A program made the position numbers and the translations under genes. DNA of 64,000 nt from Serinus canaria (taxonomy: Eukaryota; Chordata; Aves; Passeriformes; Fringillidae), in contig NC_066342.1 of NCBI RefSeq assembly GCF_022539315.1, forward strand, positions 16,509,346 through 16,573,345, written 5' to 3'. Below, one piece after another: positions 10,350-21,530 of this stretch. Below the pieces are notes generated by a model. That model ran no database searches. It saw only the letters and a list, made by a program, of their open reading frames with translations, and was not told the origin of the DNA. Position 1 is the stretch's first letter. Each line of letters starts with the position of its first letter.

Positions 10350-12700
10350 ATGTTTGAGTGAGGTCACACCGAGTTCTTCACCAGGTTGAGTCCCCACAAA
10401 AGTGACAGAAACAGTATTTATCGGAGATGATCACGTTTCAGATGCAAAACGTGAGGAAAAAACACAAGTTTGTCCCAAATCAGAGAAAATGAGAAGCACC
10501 CGGCTTTTGCCCCACACAGAAAAAACGTAGGGAAAATTCAATGCAAATCGTGGTTATTCGAATATGGATGTTAGATGGAAATCTTCTGTTTTGAAAAATG
10601 CCGCCTCTCAGGAGAGAGAGAGGAGAGAGAGAGAGAGACGGTACCATATAAGTGAGAAGCCTTAGTAAGGATTCAATTACTCGTAGTTCTCTGAAGACAG
10701 AGCCCGTTGAGAAACATTAATCGATCCTATCGTTGGGGGTCCTCAGCTGATGCTCCAAGGGTTCAGAGTTTTAGGGCTTGTTTGTCATGTGAGTTTGTAA
10801 CCTTTGTTTTAGATTTTTTATAGGCATACCGGATAATAAGGTATTGCTGTTTATGTTATATGAATACTTTAAAAAGGTTTGGTCCCCTTTTTAACTCCTT
10901 CTAATACTCATACTTCCTGTTGATAGTGTTGATTATATAATGAGAATTCTCAGAATTTGTGATAAGAATTATTATCATGGTATTGTAGTGTTTATCAGCC
11001 AGTCAGTGTTTCACGTATCTCTTTTGTGTGAATCCACATGTCTCTTCAGAATCTTGGTCTTTATTTCCTAACTACTCACCGTTTTTGGATTTCTTTTAAA
11101 TCCAGATTGCCTCTCTTTGGTTTTTCTTCATTATTGTTTCTTCTTCAGTATTACAGAGGTACCCTGCCGCGCTGCTGCGCGAGTGCACTTTCTCCCCTGA
11201 GAGCGGGGGGGAGCGCGCCGCTAGCTGGGAGCACCGCAGCCTAGCACTGGGGGCACTACCCTGATGCGTCCGGGCGTCTGGGCCATCGCCTTCGACAGGC
11301 ACCAGTGCAAGAGTGCGGCAAAACGGAGAAGCTTAAGAAAGAGGTCTTACTCGCCTGGTGCACTCCAGAGATTTTTGTCTCCAGGGGATCCAGGCGGGAA
11401 AGGCAGAGAACAATGGGCAACAGCAGTATATATAGGGGGTGGAACATAGGTACAGAACCAGTGGGGAACTGAGAGGGGAATCGGTCAAACTGACACAGAC
11501 GAGAACCAATGATACAAGAGCTAAGGAGGGGCCTCGGAGCACTTGCCCAATCACTCTGTGAGGAAGGGAGAAGTTTTCTGAGAAATGGGCAGGCCCCGGG
11601 AGATGGACAGGGCCCGGGAGGAGGGGAAAAGCAACAAGAGGGATGGTGACCATGGAAACGGGGGTGGAGACAAGGCTTGGCAGTATGCCCAGACTAGGAG
11701 GGAACCATTTCAGGGAGAGGGGGAAACCAGGACTGAACCATCAAATAGGTTAAGGATTACACTGGGGGGAAACATTACAAAATGGGGAGAACCATACAAC
11801 AGGAAATAACACACTGGAAATTGGATGCGCATCACAACAGCACCTCAGCCAAATTTCAAGAAGTCTACTGTGTTTGAAGAATTTCTATCCCAACAGAAGT
11901 TTCAGAGGGTCCAATTATTTATGGTTTGATAGATCCCTTAATTCCTAAGGTTTCTTATTTATAATTGCTGTTTTTTAAGAGTTTCATTTTAAAGAATGTG
12001 CTAAGTGATATCCATCGATTAGAGTCGGCGTCGGGCTCTGGCCAAGTCCTAGCTCTACTTGAATGAGTTGATGGACAATCAGCGCAGATGTTTTCTGCAT
12101 CAAAAAGTATTCAAGTCCTTTTGACTTGGCATTTGACCGTCTATGATAGCTGAACCTGTTTTCAGAGAGAGTATGGAGAAACATGAATCCGGACATGGAT
12201 TCTCCAGTTCTCTGTTGTTGTAAGGTTCATCAGCTGTCGCAGACTCTGGGATGACAGTTCAGTGTTGTAGTGTTTAACAATTGTATGATTGCAGATGTGT
12301 TATTGGTTATGTGTATTATCTAATTGATCTCTAGTTGCTGTCATTTTACATTTCCCTATGCAATTGCATAGAGACTGAAACAGAGTTGATCAATGTTTTA
12401 TTTTCATATCAGGACCCATTCTTCACCTCCAAGATTTTGAGAAAATCCTCCAGTCTCTTCGGGGACGTGGATTTGTTTGTTTTAGCAGGTACAAAAGTCC
12501 AGGTGAACCTCAGTGAAGAATGTGAAACTCCATCCAGTGCAAGACAATGTTGACAAGAAGCGCAGGCAAGAAAACACTGACCATTCCATAAGCAGAAAAG
12601 AAGATATACAGATGTAGACTGCACAGAGATTCCAACCCTTGTGCTTTGCCCACAGAAGACTGTGGACTTTGGGTCACTTCAGGGGTGTGGGAATCAGTGG
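10350..12700. other. Interior of unknown origin
   Basis: Apart from the solo LTR at 11165-11839 and a GA-rich run at 10607-10637, I recognise nothing here. No open frame exceeds about 75 codons and no pol motif is present. It replaces what would be most of gag, pol and env in a full element. Confidence 0.6.
11165..11839 (-). mobile_element. Solo LTR, family C, minus sense
   Basis: This 675-bp LTR (minus strand TGTTGTGATGCGC to GCGCGGCA) is the counterpart of the plus-sense copy at 23092-23806. A TATATATA lies on the minus strand near 11430. Flanks GTACCC and GCACCT match only partly, so the target duplication is weak. Confidence 0.85.
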
Positions 12701-12708
12701 TGTTGTAA

Positions 12709-12860
12709 AATTGTTGTTAGATGATAGCTTGTTATATTTTAGTAAGGCTTTTAGTTCTCTTGTTCATTATGCCATGCATTCTTTTGTGCATTCTTTTTGT
12801 ACAGCGGGTTGTGAACCAGGTTGTCAAAGAGGTCTTCTTGGTGCAAACAGAAGGGGGAGA
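12709..12860 (+). pseudogene. env: Envelope anchor and tail, with polypurine tract
   Basis: From about 12721 the open frame reads a very hydrophobic segment (ILVRLLVLLFIMPCILLCIL) followed by QRVVNQVV, the look of a retroviral envelope membrane anchor and short tail. AAGGGGGAGA at 12851-12860 sits just before the 3' LTR as a polypurine tract, the primer for plus-strand DNA. Keeping this end of env is expected because the tract lies beside it. Confidence 0.65.
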
Positions 12861-13489
12861 TGTCGGAACTCAGGACATACCTCTGGGAGTCTGGAGTTTC
12901 CTGGGACCCTTGCCAGGGGGCTCAGAGACCCTGGCACACAGCCCAGAACACCATCGGGTTCGAGTGCGGGCCATGGAACAGCTTGGCACCTTTGCATGAG
13001 AAGATAAAAGCCATGGCAGTTTAGATGGTATAGGGATAAAATATTCACAGAGTGTAAATGTAGGTTTTAGGATTTTTGGTATAGGGGTTTCTGGTGACAA
13101 GATGGAGGGATTTGGGTGTGTCTAGCCTTTCTTCTTCTTCTCTACCTCCATCTTGTCTGGTGATGTTGGCACTTTTAGATTGGTCTAGAGTAGAAACTCA
13201 CTGTCTAGCGTAGATGATAGGTATTGGAAAATAACTGTAAATATTGTACACGTAGTTTGTAGTATATAAAGATAACACCGCCCTGGGGGAGGGCGGAGTG
13301 CCTCTGACTGTCCTGCCGAACGGATCTCGGCTGGACAGGGAGAAAGAATTTTATAGATAAGATGTAATAAACAACCTTGAGACCGAAAAATGAAGAGCCC
13401 TGACTCCTTCTTCAAGCACCAGGCTGGGAAAAGAAACTTTTGAACTTTTTTGGGGTCACTCTGACCAGCTAGAGAGAGAGACCCCGGCA
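12861..13489 (+). repeat. 3' LTR of the non-autonomous element
   Basis: It has the same length as the 5' LTR (629 bp) and is about 99.4% identical by eye. TATA is near 13263 and AATAAA near 13366. GGACTG follows directly. Confidence 0.93.
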
Positions 13490-14032
13490 GGACTGCTTCA
13501 CCTGAAGGACAAGAGATAATGAGGGAGGAGAGAAGCAGACAGGGAAAGGCAACCTGACCCAAGAGTTCCTTCTGAAGAATTAGTAGCAAGTGTCACATGA
13601 AATCAGTAGAATATGTATGAACCTATTGTGAAATTGTATGCATATGCATTTGAGAGAGGGATAAAAAGGGACCTGAAGTTCCCAGAAGTACGCATGTCAT
13701 TTTAGGGGAACGATTCCCACATGCACCGGCTTCACAACTTTCACAAAGTTGTGGAGTTTTGATTATCTCTGCAAAACAAATGTATGAATATTCAATGGAC
13801 TATTGCTTTTACGGGTTAATCCTCTGTAAACGTGTGTCCTTTTTTGGGCTTATTTTGCCCAGAAAGAGGTACCCGGATTGTCTGTAACTCTTTGTTTTTA
13901 TTGTCTTGTATTGTCCTAATCTCAATTGTTCAAATTTTTATTACTCTAATTATATTACTATTTTTATAACCATTTTATTACTATTAAACTTTTAAAATTC
14001 TAAAAAGAAGTGATTGGGCTTTTTCACAATTA

Positions 14033-14050
14033 TGGTAGCAGAGGATGGTT
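14033..14050 (+). promoter_or_regulatory. Class I ERV primer-binding site
   Basis: TGGTAGCAGAGGATGGTT starts 5 bases after the LTR end CACA (14028). The primer tRNA is not identified. Confidence 0.65.
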
Positions 14051-14571
14051 ACTAACACCTCTCTGCCAGTGCTTTAGGAGAGTCAGGGTGAGGAAGGCGT
14101 GCCCTGCCCTATTAGGCAGCATTACTCTGTTTCCCCTAGTGTGACCAACAGACGCAGGTTACAATCGGTGGACAAAAGGAGGCAATAAAACAAGGGGAAA
14201 AGGCTCCCTTAAAACGACAGTAATTGGCCCCCTAAGACTAGTAGTGCACATGAAGAACCCAGAAAGGAAAAAGGATTGGTAAGTACTTTTTGGAGGGGAA
14301 GGTACAGGGGGATGAATGTGTGTGTGAATGAGAGGCGGGCTGGTTATCCCAGACCTGCCAAGTGAGTGATGAGTCTCCCATGCTGCCTTTCCATCCTTTT
14401 GCGAGAAAAACAGCCAGTAAAGAGACAAAGCGAGTGATAAACGGAGTGAGAGAATCCCCTGGGGTAACTGGGACTGGGTCTCAGGGAGGGGTTGAACCCC
14501 TCGGAGGAAGGGAGCAGAGGAGTTTCCTAGCCCAATCCCCTAGGAAACAGGACAAAAGGAAGGGGCCCCTA

Positions 14572-14815
14572 AAAATTCTGCTGGACTGAGGGAGAAGAGT
14601 GCCCAAGAGCATCCAGAATTAAAAACCTGCTGGGTTGAGAGATTAACATTCCAAGAGCATCCAGGGTTGAGCAAAATTCTGCCACATTGAGGATATGCCC
14701 AAGAGCATCCGGGTTTGGACAACACAGCTGGATTGAGGGATAAAAAAATTCCCAAGAGCATCTAGGGTTGGACAACACAGCTGGATTGAGGGATATCCAA
14801 GAGCACCAGGACTGG
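14572..14815 (+). repeat. Leader tandem repeats
   Basis: Five to six imperfect copies, about 45-60 bp each, of a unit containing CCAAGAGCATCCAGGGTTGG and CTGGATTGAGGGATA. They lie in the untranslated leader of the class I ERV, where packaging or translation signals are often found. Confidence 0.85.
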
Positions 14816-15444
14816 CCAGTAACACCTAAAATTGTAATAGGTGATTTGAAAGTAAAAGGTACCTTATTGTTGTCTTGTTGAGTGTGCGAGTGAGTCAAAC
14901 ACAAAATCAGCCTCAACTTCCCCAGTGGGTGGGAAGGGGGGTGCTGTGGCAGAAGGTGCATGTGACCCACAAACAAGCCATTGTTCTCCCAGGTGTGTGA
15001 AGGGGGCCATGGCTAAAGAGTGTGAGTGAAACACAGACAGCCTCACAGGTGAACTGGCACCAGAGGCAATCAGAGTCAGGGCCCTTCCAGGAGGCCCAGC
15101 GATACTGTAACCCAGAGGCCAACCCCAAGGCGAGGGGGGCCACAGGGACCCGTGATTCTCTGACGACAGGGATCCACTTTGGGTCCTGAGGGTGTGAAAG
15201 AATGTGTGAAAGTGAAAGATAAATAAAAGTGAGTGAATGTAGATGAATAAAAGTATATGTAATGTAGATTGTGTATTTTAAGCTTCACCATTTCTCCTTG
15301 GAGGGAGGTGCATTGTGTTGAAAAGTAGTGTGAGAAAAAAGTTTTTTATTTTTGTGTGTGTGTAGTTGAAAAAAAAGTGGTATTTAGGTTGCTAAAGAAA
15401 AGCGAAAAGCAGAGGCAGGGGATGAATAGATAGGATCTTTAAAA

Positions 15445-18003
15445 ATGGGACCGAAATCCAGTAAGGTGGATACAGGAAAGAAAAACGGGAGAAAAAAATT
15501 GCCAACAGAAATACCCCAAGATAGCCCTCGGGAATTATGTTAGCCAACTGGGAAAAAAACCCTTGTACAAGGAAAAAGGACAAGGTAAAGATGATACAAT
15601 TCTGTATGCTCGAATGGCCAACAAAGGAAATAGGATCTGACCATGTCTATTGGCCTAGATACTGTGAGAAATAGCTACTCACTTTTCATAGTTTAGGAAG
15701 GTTTATTAAACCTTATCAAAAATACAACAGAAGACTGAATAAAGAAAAAAGGTTACAGCGCTGGGAGCAAAAGATTTTCCCCACCATGTGCTCAGCCCCC
15801 TCACAATGGAGGTTTTCCCTTTTTAACCCTTTAACCCCTCCCAAAGTTCTGTCCATCAACCCCTTCTTCGCTGTCCAGTGGTGATCTCTTCCTCAAATCC
15901 TGACTGGAGGTCAGATGTCGCCATAGTGACAAGCCAGCCCTCCCAGATGTCCCAACTCCAGCTGTCCCTTGAAAACCACGAGAGGTGGTACAACATAATT
16001 AAAAATCTATAAAACTTTTCTTAACCTATATACATTATATTTGTCTGTTAATTGTGAGAGTCAATCATCGCATTACTCATCTATCACAATACGATTCTTT
16101 TGAAAAATGGATTTGTCAGGTTTTAAATGTATTTATAAATTCAAAGGATCTGTGTAATCTCGAAGAAAGAGAATATGCCATATGTTGGACAGGAGATTTT
16201 AGGAGACTAAAAATCTTTAAAGTATTAGAAACCCCCGAGACAAAACAAGAAAGGGGAAAAGAAAAGGGAGGGGAACAAGAGAAAAAACAGAAAAAGAGTG
16301 GGATCCTTTGCAGATCTTGCCCCCTCCGTTCGCGGCTGAGGCACCTGTCCATGGTCCCGGCTCGCTGTCCGCCTAAGCTCCGCCTGCCCCGGTTCCCGTC
16401 CCAAGTGCGGGCTTGCTGCTCACAGCAGCTCCTCCTGCCCCCACCCACACCCTGGCCCCGGCCCCGCCAGTGAATTTGTCTGCCCCGGTCCCAGCCACCT
16501 AGTCCGCGGCCACCCTAACAGCAATGCCTGGGATGCCTCCTGCTGCATGGTCTATGACCACAGCCCCGACCGCGCCAGGGGTCCCGTCGGTCCCAGCAGT
16601 CCCATCTCTGATCGCTTCCCCCACTGCCCAATCCCTGGCTGCCCTGTCCGTGCCTGCTGCGCTGGGTGCCACCGCTGCTGCTTTGCCTCTGCCGGGAGCC
16701 GCTGACTCAGCCACCATTAATCACATGCAAGCTATCCGCGCTCCCGTCTGATATCCCCCGGAAATGCTCCCTCCTCTGGCGATTCCGGCAGCAGACCATG
16801 CCTACGTCCCGCCCTTGGAGGACCGAGCCTCGGCGGGATATCCTCCCCTCACCTCCCATCCTGCCCCGAGCTCCGTTCCCTTGGTAACCACAGCTCCGGT
16901 TGCTCAGGGAAACTCTCTCTCTCTAGAGGAAGCACCTTATTGAAACACTATTGAAACACTTTTTAACTGCTCAGTTAAAAGTCAGCCTTCTCCAAATTCT
17001 TTCTCAAAACACCGGAGAAAGGCTATAGAAGATAAAAAAAAAAAATAGTTAGATTAAGGGATTGGTCTATTTCCGCTAAGAGAGGTTCCCATGGGAGGGG
17101 GTGGAACGGGGTTTGTAAATGCCCCTCTGACGTCTTCTGAGGTCAGAAATTTTAAGAAAGAGATCAAAGGGATTTTGGAGGATCCCATGGGCGCAGCTGA
17201 ACAATTAGACCAATTTTTAGGTCCAAACACTTATACTTGGGAAGAGATGCAGACCATAATGAAAATAATATTTTCTCAGGAAGAGAGGCAATTAATCAGA
17301 GCAGCTAGAATAAAAGCTTGGGAAAAAGATAATCTGCAGGGCCCCCCCGGAGAAGACAAAATGCCAACTGCACCTCCTGAGTGGGGTCAAAAAAATGAGG
17401 AGGGGAGGAAACAAATGAATGAATATCGCAATTTAATAATCAAGGGAATAAGAGAGGCAGCACCCAGAGGGCAAAATGCTAAAAAGGCTTTTGAGGCACA
17501 GCAGGGGAAAGAAGAAACTCCAACTGAATGGTTAGACAGACTTAGGAGAATTATGAAACAATATTCAGGGATAGACCCTGAAACTGATGTGGGAAAAGCT
17601 TTGTGAAGGATTAACTTTGTTACTAATGCTTGGCTAGATATTAGAAAAAAATTAGAAAAAATTGAGGATTGGCATAAATGATCATTAGATAATTTATTAA
17701 AGGAAGATCAGAAAGTTTATGTCTGGAGAGATGAAGAAAAAGCTAAACTGAAAGCAAAATTTATGGCAGCCACCATTTGAGAAGACAATTTCCAGAAAAA
17801 TCAAAACCACACATGCACTACTCCTAAATATGAAGGTTGTAGAGACAGGGGAAAGGAAAAGAACCCCAATACAAACCAAGTCTCAGGAGCATTCCAGAAA
17901 TGTCTGTCATTACTGTGGGGGCAAAGGGCATTATAGGAAAAATTGTCCTGAGCAGGCAAAAGATCTGAAAATCTTTGAAGAGATGGGCACAGAAGAGGAA
18001 TAG
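15445..18003 (+). pseudogene. gag: Class I gag remnant, ending in UAG
   Basis: The ATG at 15445 starts MGPKSSKVD, a Gly-2 matrix start. Matrix codons resume after the solo LTR (DSFEKWICQVLNVF near 16095). A Pro-rich stretch (16310-16900) and capsid (17091-17606, with the major homology region near 17500-17560: QQGKEETPTEWLDRLRR) follow. One zinc knuckle CHYCGGKGHYRKNC is at 17905-17946. Several stops and shifts break the frame, but the nucleocapsid part is open to TAG at 18001-18003 and in frame with protease. Gag would build the particle and package RNA. Confidence 0.82.
15663..16088 (-). mobile_element. Solo LTR in class I gag, 4-bp TSD
   Basis: This 426-bp LTR runs TGTGATAG to TTCTCACA on the minus strand, with AATAAA near its end (TTTATTAAAC on the plus strand, near 15700). 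ATAC flanks it at 15659-15662 and 16089-16092. The gag reading continues across when it is removed. Confidence 0.87.
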
Positions 18004-18470
18004 GGAGGTCACAGGCTCTATTTTTTAGGGGACAAATACCATCTGGAGCCTGTGATAACTTTAAAAGTGGGTCCCCAAGAAGAAGAATTGGAATTTGTAG
18101 TAGACACAGGGGCAGAAAGAACCTGCCCATTAGATATTCCAAAAGGATATAGTGTGAGCAAATATTCTGTAAAAGTAACGGGGGCAAAAGGAGAGAGTTT
18201 TACAGTTTCGGTCATTAAAGATGTGGTAATTGAGGGGGAAACCAAAATTTGGATGGGGGATGTCTTATTGGTCCCAGGGGCAGGTAGCAACTTATTGGGA
18301 AGAGACTTAGAAGTGAAATTAGGAATAGGGGTTATACCAGAAAATGGGAAAATGACAGCTAGAGTTTTAAAATTAGGCCAAGAGGATGAAGAAAAAATCA
18401 ACAAGGAAGTTTGGGCTGGGGAAGGAAATAGGGGAGGATTAAATATTGACCCCATAAGGGTTACAATTGA
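18004..18470 (+). CDS. pro: Class I retropepsin (protease) domain
   Basis: It directly follows the gag TAG in the same frame; there is no stop until TAG at 18634-18636. The catalytic VVDTGAERT has its Asp codon at 18103-18105, and a LLGRDL segment near 18294 matches the C-terminal retropepsin motif. The enzyme would cleave Gag and Gag-Pol as a dimer. Translation would need readthrough of UAG. The domain itself looks intact, though the polyprotein is broken downstream. Confidence 0.8.
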
Positions 18471-19262
18471 GAGAGAAGATTGTCCCATACGTGTACGTCA
18501 GTACCCCATGTCTTTAGAAGGACAGGAAGGTTTGAAGCCAGTAATAGAAGGACTAATAAAAGATGGGACATTAGAACCTTGTATGTCTCCTCATAATACC
18601 CCTATTCTCCCAGTAAAGAAGCCCGATGGGAGTTAGAGACTAGTACAAGATTTAAGGAGGTTAATAAAAGAACTCGGACTGGCTACCCAGTGGTACCAAA
18701 TCCTTATACTCTTCTAAGTAAAGTCCCACCCCAGCATCAGTGGTTTAGTGTAGTGGATCTTAAAGATGCTTTTTGGGCTTGCCCACTAGCCAAGGAGAGC
18801 CGAGATATTTTTGCCTTTGAATGGGAGGATCCAAAAACTGGGAGAAAGCAGCAATTAAGATGGACAAAATTACCACAGGGGTTTACAGAATCTCCAAACT
18901 TATTTGGTCAAGCTTTAGAAACAACACTACAAGCTTTCCCTACTCCTCCTGGAATACAAATTATCCAATATGTGGATGATCTTTTACTATCTGGGGAAGT
19001 TGAAGTTGAAGTTAGAGAGGCTACTATACAACTTTTGAACTTTCTCGGGGAAAAAGGATTAAGGGTATCAAAAGGGAAACTGCAATTTGTAGAACCAGAG
19101 GAAAAATATCTTGGACACTTGATTAGTAAGGGTAGTTGGAAGCTCAACCCTGAGAGAATTGCAGGAATTTTATCTCTTCCCCCTCCCTCTTCAAAGAGGG
19201 AAATCAGAAAACTACTTGGATTATTGGGATATTGTAGATTATGGATTGAGGGTACACACAGG
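18471..19262 (+). pseudogene. pol: Class I reverse transcriptase, broken
   Basis: It opens in the protease frame and hits TAG at 18634, then continues in another frame from about 18650. Motifs seen are VVDLKDAFW (catalytic Asp, near 18750), LPQGF (near 18875) and YVDD (18969-18980). The polymerase would copy genomic RNA to DNA. A further stop at 19266 ends the fingers-palm-thumb part. All three catalytic Asp codons survive, so decay is through frameshifts and stops. Confidence 0.87.
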
Positions 19263-19273
19263 CAGTAAAATTT

Positions 19274-20584
19274 TTGTATGAAAAATTGACAGAGGGAGGT
19301 GATATAAAATGGACTGAGGAAGATGATGATAAATTAGGAGAACTGAAGTTAAAACTGGCCTCAATACCAGCTTTAAGCTTACCCTCACTAGAAAAACCAT
19401 TTCATCTGTACGTGATTGTAGAAAAGGGGGTAGCTCATGGAGTTCTGGTTCAGGAGTGGGGAGGAGTAAAGAGATCAGTAGCTTATTTCTCAAAGATGTT
19501 GGACCCAGTGAGCCACAGCTGGCCAGTATGTATTCAAGCTATAGCAGCTACTGCAATCCTGGTGGAAGAAAGTCATAAGCTTACTTTTGGAAGTAGACTA
19601 ATTGTGTGTATACCTCATGCAGTTCAAAATGTGTTAAATCAGAAGGCTGAAAAATGGTTGACAGACTCTAGAATGTTAAAATATGAAGCAATCTTGATAG
19701 ACAGTGATGACCTGACACTAGAAGTAAACAGAAGTTTAAATCCAGTTCAATTCTTATATGGAGAACCAGCAGATAACCTAATACATAATTGTCTAGAAAT
19801 TATCCAATACCTAACAAAGATTCGAGAAGATCTTGACAAACAAGCCCTTTCAGAAGGGGAAATAATTTATCTGGATGGTTCCTCCAGATGTCTACAAGGA
19901 AAAAGAATGTCAGGGTATGCAGTAGTTGATGGAAAAAACATGCAAACTATTGAAAAAGGAAAATTACCTTCAAACTGGTCAGCTCAAACTTGTGAATTAT
20001 ATGCTCTAAAAAGAGCACTGGAATATTTAGCACACAAGAAAGGAACTATATATACTGATTCAAGGTATGCCTTTGGAGTAGTACATACCTTTGGAAACAT
20101 TTGGGAAGAAAGGGGATTACTTAATTCAAGAGGAAAGGGATTAGTACATGAGGGGCTCATTTTAGAAGTTTTAGAGGCATTAAAATTACCAGAAGAGATA
20201 GCTATAGTACACATTAAGAGACACCAAAAGGGAATGACCCCAGAAATAAGAGGAAATAATTTGGCAGATCAGGAAGCTAAGGATGCAGCAGAAAATGGAG
20301 CTGAAAGAGTTATGTTAATATTAACTCCAAATGAGGAAAAATTGGAAATTCCAAAGTTTAGGGAATCAGAGAAAAAAGAATTTAACAAGATAGGAGGTGA
20401 ACAAGATGAATCAGGGAAATGGAAACTTCCTGATGGAAGACAATTACTTAATAAACCACTTACTAGGAAAATATTAGAAGATATGCATCCGAAAACCCAC
20501 TGGGGTACTCAGAATTTGTGTGATCATTATTTTAAGGAGCTATGGGTGCATTGGGATTTTTGGAGTAGCAAAGCAAGTAACTGA
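19274..20584 (+). pseudogene. pol: Class I connection, RNase H and start of integrase
   Basis: A 436-codon open stretch. After the connection domain, RNase H shows Asp in YLDGSS (near 19870), Glu in CELYALKRALE (near 19995), Asp in YTDSRYA (near 20055) and Asp in NNLADQEAKDAA (near 20265), the full D-E-D-D set. It then enters the integrase N-terminus (HPKTHWGTQNLCDHYF) and stops at 20582, just before the CITCQK part of the zinc site, which continues in another frame. RNase H degrades template RNA during reverse transcription. Confidence 0.87.
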
Positions 20585-21530
20585 GAAATGTATAACTTGC
20601 CAAAAGATAAATAAAAAGGCAATGAGAAAAATGACATTAGGAGGTCATGAGTTAGCTCTTCGACCATTTCAAAGAATCCAAATAGATTTTACTGAACTTC
20701 CTCAAGTACAAAGATAGAAGTATTTATTAGTAATGACAGACCATTTAACTCATTGGGTGGAAGCAGTTACCACTGCCAAGGCCACAGCCAATGTGGTAAG
20801 TAAAAGCCTTTTGGAACAGATTACTCCCAGGTATGGAATGGTTAATAGGATAGACTTGGACAGAGGAATGCATTTTATGTCAAAAGTGTTACAACAAATA
20901 ATTCAAGCCTTGGGGATAAAATGGGAGTTACACACCCTGTGGCATCCACAGAGTTCTGGTCATGTAGAGAGGATGAACCAGACTGTAAAGAGAATGTTGA
21001 CTAAATTAATAATTGAAACCCGAATGTCATGGGTACAATGCCTACCTTTAGCGTTATTGAGGATCCGAACGCAACCCAGGTCAGACCTGGGAGTGTCACC
21101 TCATGAAATGATGTTTGGGTTACCTCTTCTAACCACTCAATATGAAAATGCTACCAATGAAGTAGGGGACATGAGTGTTAAAAGATATGTTAACACCATT
21201 GCAAAAACTCTTGAAAACTTATGGTTAAAAGGAATAATTCCTCAAACCACACCTTTAGATTTTAAAATCCATAATATTCATCCAGGGGAGTGGGTGCTAG
21301 TAAAAACCTGGAAAGAACAGTCTTTAACTCCACAATGGGAAGGTTCTTTTCAGGTATTGCTGACTACCGAGGCTGCGATCCAGACCAGGGAACGAGGGTG
21401 GATCCATGCCAGCCGAATCAAAGGACCCGTAGAAGAACCTAAGGAGTGGATGATAACATCTGAACCGGGTGATACAAAACTGACTCTTAAATGGGGAATG
21501 GGTGGTAATGAACTGGAAAGACCCAAATGA
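20585..21530 (+). pseudogene. pol: Class I integrase, broken
   Basis: The zinc-site half CITCQ is near 20595, the first catalytic Asp in IQIDFTEL near 20680, a TAG at 20715, the second Asp in DLDRGMHF near 20855, and Glu in SSGHVERMN near 20960. The C-terminal domain (PGEWVLVKTWKEQ, then WEGSFQVLLTTEAAI) ends in stop at 21528. The 265-codon open piece 20733-21530 is nearly the whole core and C-terminus. The shift and stop after the first Asp make it inactive as it stands. Confidence 0.87.

Larger units (their letters stand above)
8081..13489 (+). mobile_element. Young non-autonomous LTR element
   Basis: A complete 5409-bp element with two 629-bp LTRs that differ at about four positions by eye, flanked by GGACTG at 8075-8080 and 13490-13495. 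Paralogous LTR B copies confirm the empty site. The interior has a primer-site region, a short gag start (9216) and an envelope anchor tail next to the polypurine tract, but no protease, reverse transcriptase or integrase. It must have moved using another element's enzymes. Most of the interior (about 10350-12700) is of unknown origin and holds a nested solo LTR (11165-11839). Confidence 0.9.
7939..13778 (+). mobile_element. Solo LTR B, interrupted by a 5.4-kb element
   Basis: The LTR parts are 7939-8080 and 13490-13778. They match the intact LTR B at 47781-48220, which shows the uninterrupted form (…GGAGGGACTGCTTCA…). Flanks CATGTA (7933-7938) and AATGTA (13779-13784) agree at 5 of 6 bases, consistent with a target duplication inside the class I LTR. 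ATAAA-type poly(A) and CACAACTTT palindromic sequence lie near its 3' end, as in the other copies. Confidence 0.82.

Noticed and set aside
10390..10620. Zinc-finger gene fragment
   Set aside because: A few codons resemble a finger linker, but no Cys-Cys-His-His spacing is found.
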